From [Actinobacillus] rossii (lineage in GTDB: Bacteria > Pseudomonadota > Gammaproteobacteria > Enterobacterales > Pasteurellaceae), in the NCBI GenBank assembly GCA_900444965.1, contig UFRQ01000001.1, positions 1 to 16,759 of the forward strand: DNA of 16,759 nucleotides, given 5' to 3'. The notes under the pieces were generated by a model that did not search any database, was not told where the DNA came from, and saw only the letters and a program-made list of their open reading frames with translations. The translations under genes were made by a program, and so were the position numbers. This document shows, one piece after another, positions 15,406 through 16,759 of this stretch (its first letter is position 1; the number at the start of each line of letters is the position of its first letter).

Positions 15406-16208
15406 CAACCCCAAGTCAGAGGGTCCAATCGCAGATAGAAGGCAAGGCGTTCGCGGTCGGGGGCTTCGATCCCCAATACATTGAATAGGACAGCGAAGGC
15501 GCGCTCTGCTTCATCTGGCGCTGCCCAGTTCTCTTCGGCGTTAGCAATCATGAGTGCCAAATCGGCATAGCGATCTGCTGTTCCGAGCCGCCCAAGGTCG
15601 ATCAGACCCGTGCATTGAAGAGTTTTAGGGTCCACCATGAAGTTCGGCATGCAGGGATCACCATGGCAAACAACCATATCGGTGCGCTCTTGGTCGAGCC
15701 GCACCGGTAGCTCTCGTTCGACACGAGCCAAAAGATCGAGCTGCGGCGTACTCTTGTCCTCGTCCGGTAAGAAGTCGGGATTGACGGCATTGCGGGACAC
15801 CACATCAACGGCGCGTCCGAACATTCGCGACAGCCTGCGCTCAAACGGACATTGATCAACCGATAGGCTGTGAACAGCGCCAAGTTGCTGCCCCATTGAC
15901 GGCCACGCTTTGAGCAAATCCGCTCCAGACAGATCAGCCGCCGGTACTCCCGGAATTGCCGTTATCACCAAGCATGCACCCTCCTGTTCCTCCTGCCAGT
16001 TGATCACCTCGGGGCAAGCCACACCTCGACCTTTGAGCCAAATGAGGCGGTCACGCTCTCCAGCGAGCTCACCGCGGCGGGAAGCAGGTGCGATTTTCGC
16101 GAAGGCATGCCCGTCACCACGTCGAAAAACAAAATCACCGGATTCTCCGCCTCTGACAGGCAACCAGTCAGAATGCGATTCACCAAAAAAAATATTAGTT
16201 CGATTCAA
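15405..16208 (-). CDS. strA: StrA, APH(3'')-Ib (unit 3 copy)
   Basis: The 267-residue product is intact and identical to that of 9816-10619, with the TTG start at 16206-16208. The upstream spacer to sul2 carries three small deletions (about 16267, 16318 and 16352) that do not affect the gene. Confidence 0.96.
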   Translation of the reverse strand: MNRTNIFFGESHSDWLPVRGGESGDFVFRRGDGHAFAKIAPASRRGELAGERDRLIWLKGRGVACPEVINWQEEQEGACLVITAIPGVPAADLSGADLLKAWPSMGQQLGAVHSLSVDQCPFERRLSRMFGRAVDVVSRNAVNPDFLPDEDKSTPQLDLLARVERELPVRLDQERTDMVVCHGDPCMPNFMVDPKTLQCTGLIDLGRLGTADRYADLALMIANAEENWAAPDEAERAFAVLFNVLGIEAPDRERLAFYLRLDPLTWG

Positions 16209-16371
16209 TGGAGGTTCCTTCAGTTTTCTGATGAAGCGCGGAGGTGGCTTTGCCACGAATACCATCTGGCCGAAATATTTGCGCACCATAAGGTCGATTA
16301 TCCTGTCGTCGGGTCGCCCAAAGGGGACATGCCTGCTGAACCGCGAATATAGAAATATCCCGAATGTGCAG

Positions 16372-16759
16372 TTAACGAATTCTTGGTTTCTTTCAGCGCC
16401 GCCAATACCGCCAGCCCGTCGCGCAAGGGGCGCGGCTCGTGTGTGCGGATGAAGTCAGCTCCACCTGCGGCGGCGGCAAGCTCTGCAGCGAGTGTCGCGG
16501 CCCCGACATCCCCCGGACCACGGCCTGTGAGCGCGCGCAGAAAGGATTTGCGCGAAACAGACAGAAGCACCGGCAAATCGAAGCGCAGCCGCAATTCATC
16601 GAACCGCCAGCACCGAGAGCGAGGTTTCGGGAGCAGCCCCCAGAAAAAACCCCATGCCGGGATCAAGGACAAGGCGGTTGCGTTTGATACCGGCACCCGT
16701 CAGCGCCGCGATGCGCGCGTCAAAGAACGCCGCAATGTGATCCATGATGTCGCCAGCGG
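16372..16759 (-). pseudogene. sul2: sul2, 3' half, interrupted by indels at the window edge
   Basis: This is the C-terminal half of sul2, from the stop at 16372-16374 to the window edge; the 5' half is 1-421 if the molecule is circular. Two bases are missing near 16385 and two near 16606, so the last residues and the middle are out of frame. The SRKSF region between them is readable. Confidence 0.85.

Larger units (their letters stand above)
11180..16759. repeat. Plasmid unit 3 of 3
   Basis: This is the third turn, 5580 bases. Compared with unit 2 it has three one-base indels in mobA and mobC (about 12645, 12834-12840 and 12930). It then matches until the last 500 bases, where five deletions remove nine bases (about 16267, 16318, 16352, 16385 and 16606). 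It ends at the base that precedes the start of a unit in the other copies, so the window closes on itself. Confidence 0.95.

Overview
The window is a small mobilizable multidrug-resistance plasmid of about 5.59 kb, written out three times head to tail. Unit 1 is 1-5589, unit 2 is 5590-11179 and unit 3 is 11180-16759. The last base of the window is followed, in every other copy, by the bases that open the window, so the ends close into a circle and the window is a complete trimer. All differences I found between units are insertions or deletions of one or two bases. They are scattered through unit 1 and concentrated in the first half and the last 500 bases of unit 3; unit 2 looks like the clean reference. 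An unpolished long-read assembly of a 5.59 kb circle explains this best. A genuine plasmid trimer cannot be excluded from sequence alone.

The host is probably a member of the Pasteurellaceae (Haemophilus, Glaesserella, Actinobacillus, Pasteurella or Mannheimia type). I infer this from an AT-rich backbone, a ColE1-like origin with no Rep protein and a MobC-MobA-MobB set of the ColE1/HEN type, joined to a GC-rich sul2-strA-strB block of foreign composition.

Layout of one unit, using unit 2 and its junctions. An IS5-family transposase remnant lies at about 6030-6308. On the minus strand, mobC (7259-7564), mobA (6291-7262) and nested mobB (6314-6574) run leftward into it, and the junction cuts off the 3' ends of mobA and mobB. 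Upstream of mobC is a hairpin-rich probable oriT (7588-7700). The replication region follows on the plus strand: a long RNA-like hairpin (7850-7920), two shorter stem-loops, and a ColE1-like origin motif (8342-8442). Next come an array of short direct and inverted repeats (8472-8558), two terminator hairpins and a structured leader. The leader precedes a 39-residue membrane-protein ORF (8760-8879) that ends at its own terminator. The resistance block reads on the minus strand: sul2 (10788-11603, across the unit 2/3 junction), strA (9816-10619) and a 3'-truncated strB (9106-9816), whose end is fused to a short remnant resembling a TraA-type relaxase.

Together these genes give sulfonamide resistance (sul2) and streptomycin resistance (strA, with strB doubtful), RNA-primed replication by host enzymes, and possible mobilization by a helper plasmid if the shortened MobA still works. 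The feature least explained by known plasmid biology is the 39-residue ORF with its folded leader. It has the architecture of a type I toxin or other small regulatory membrane peptide, but that is inference.
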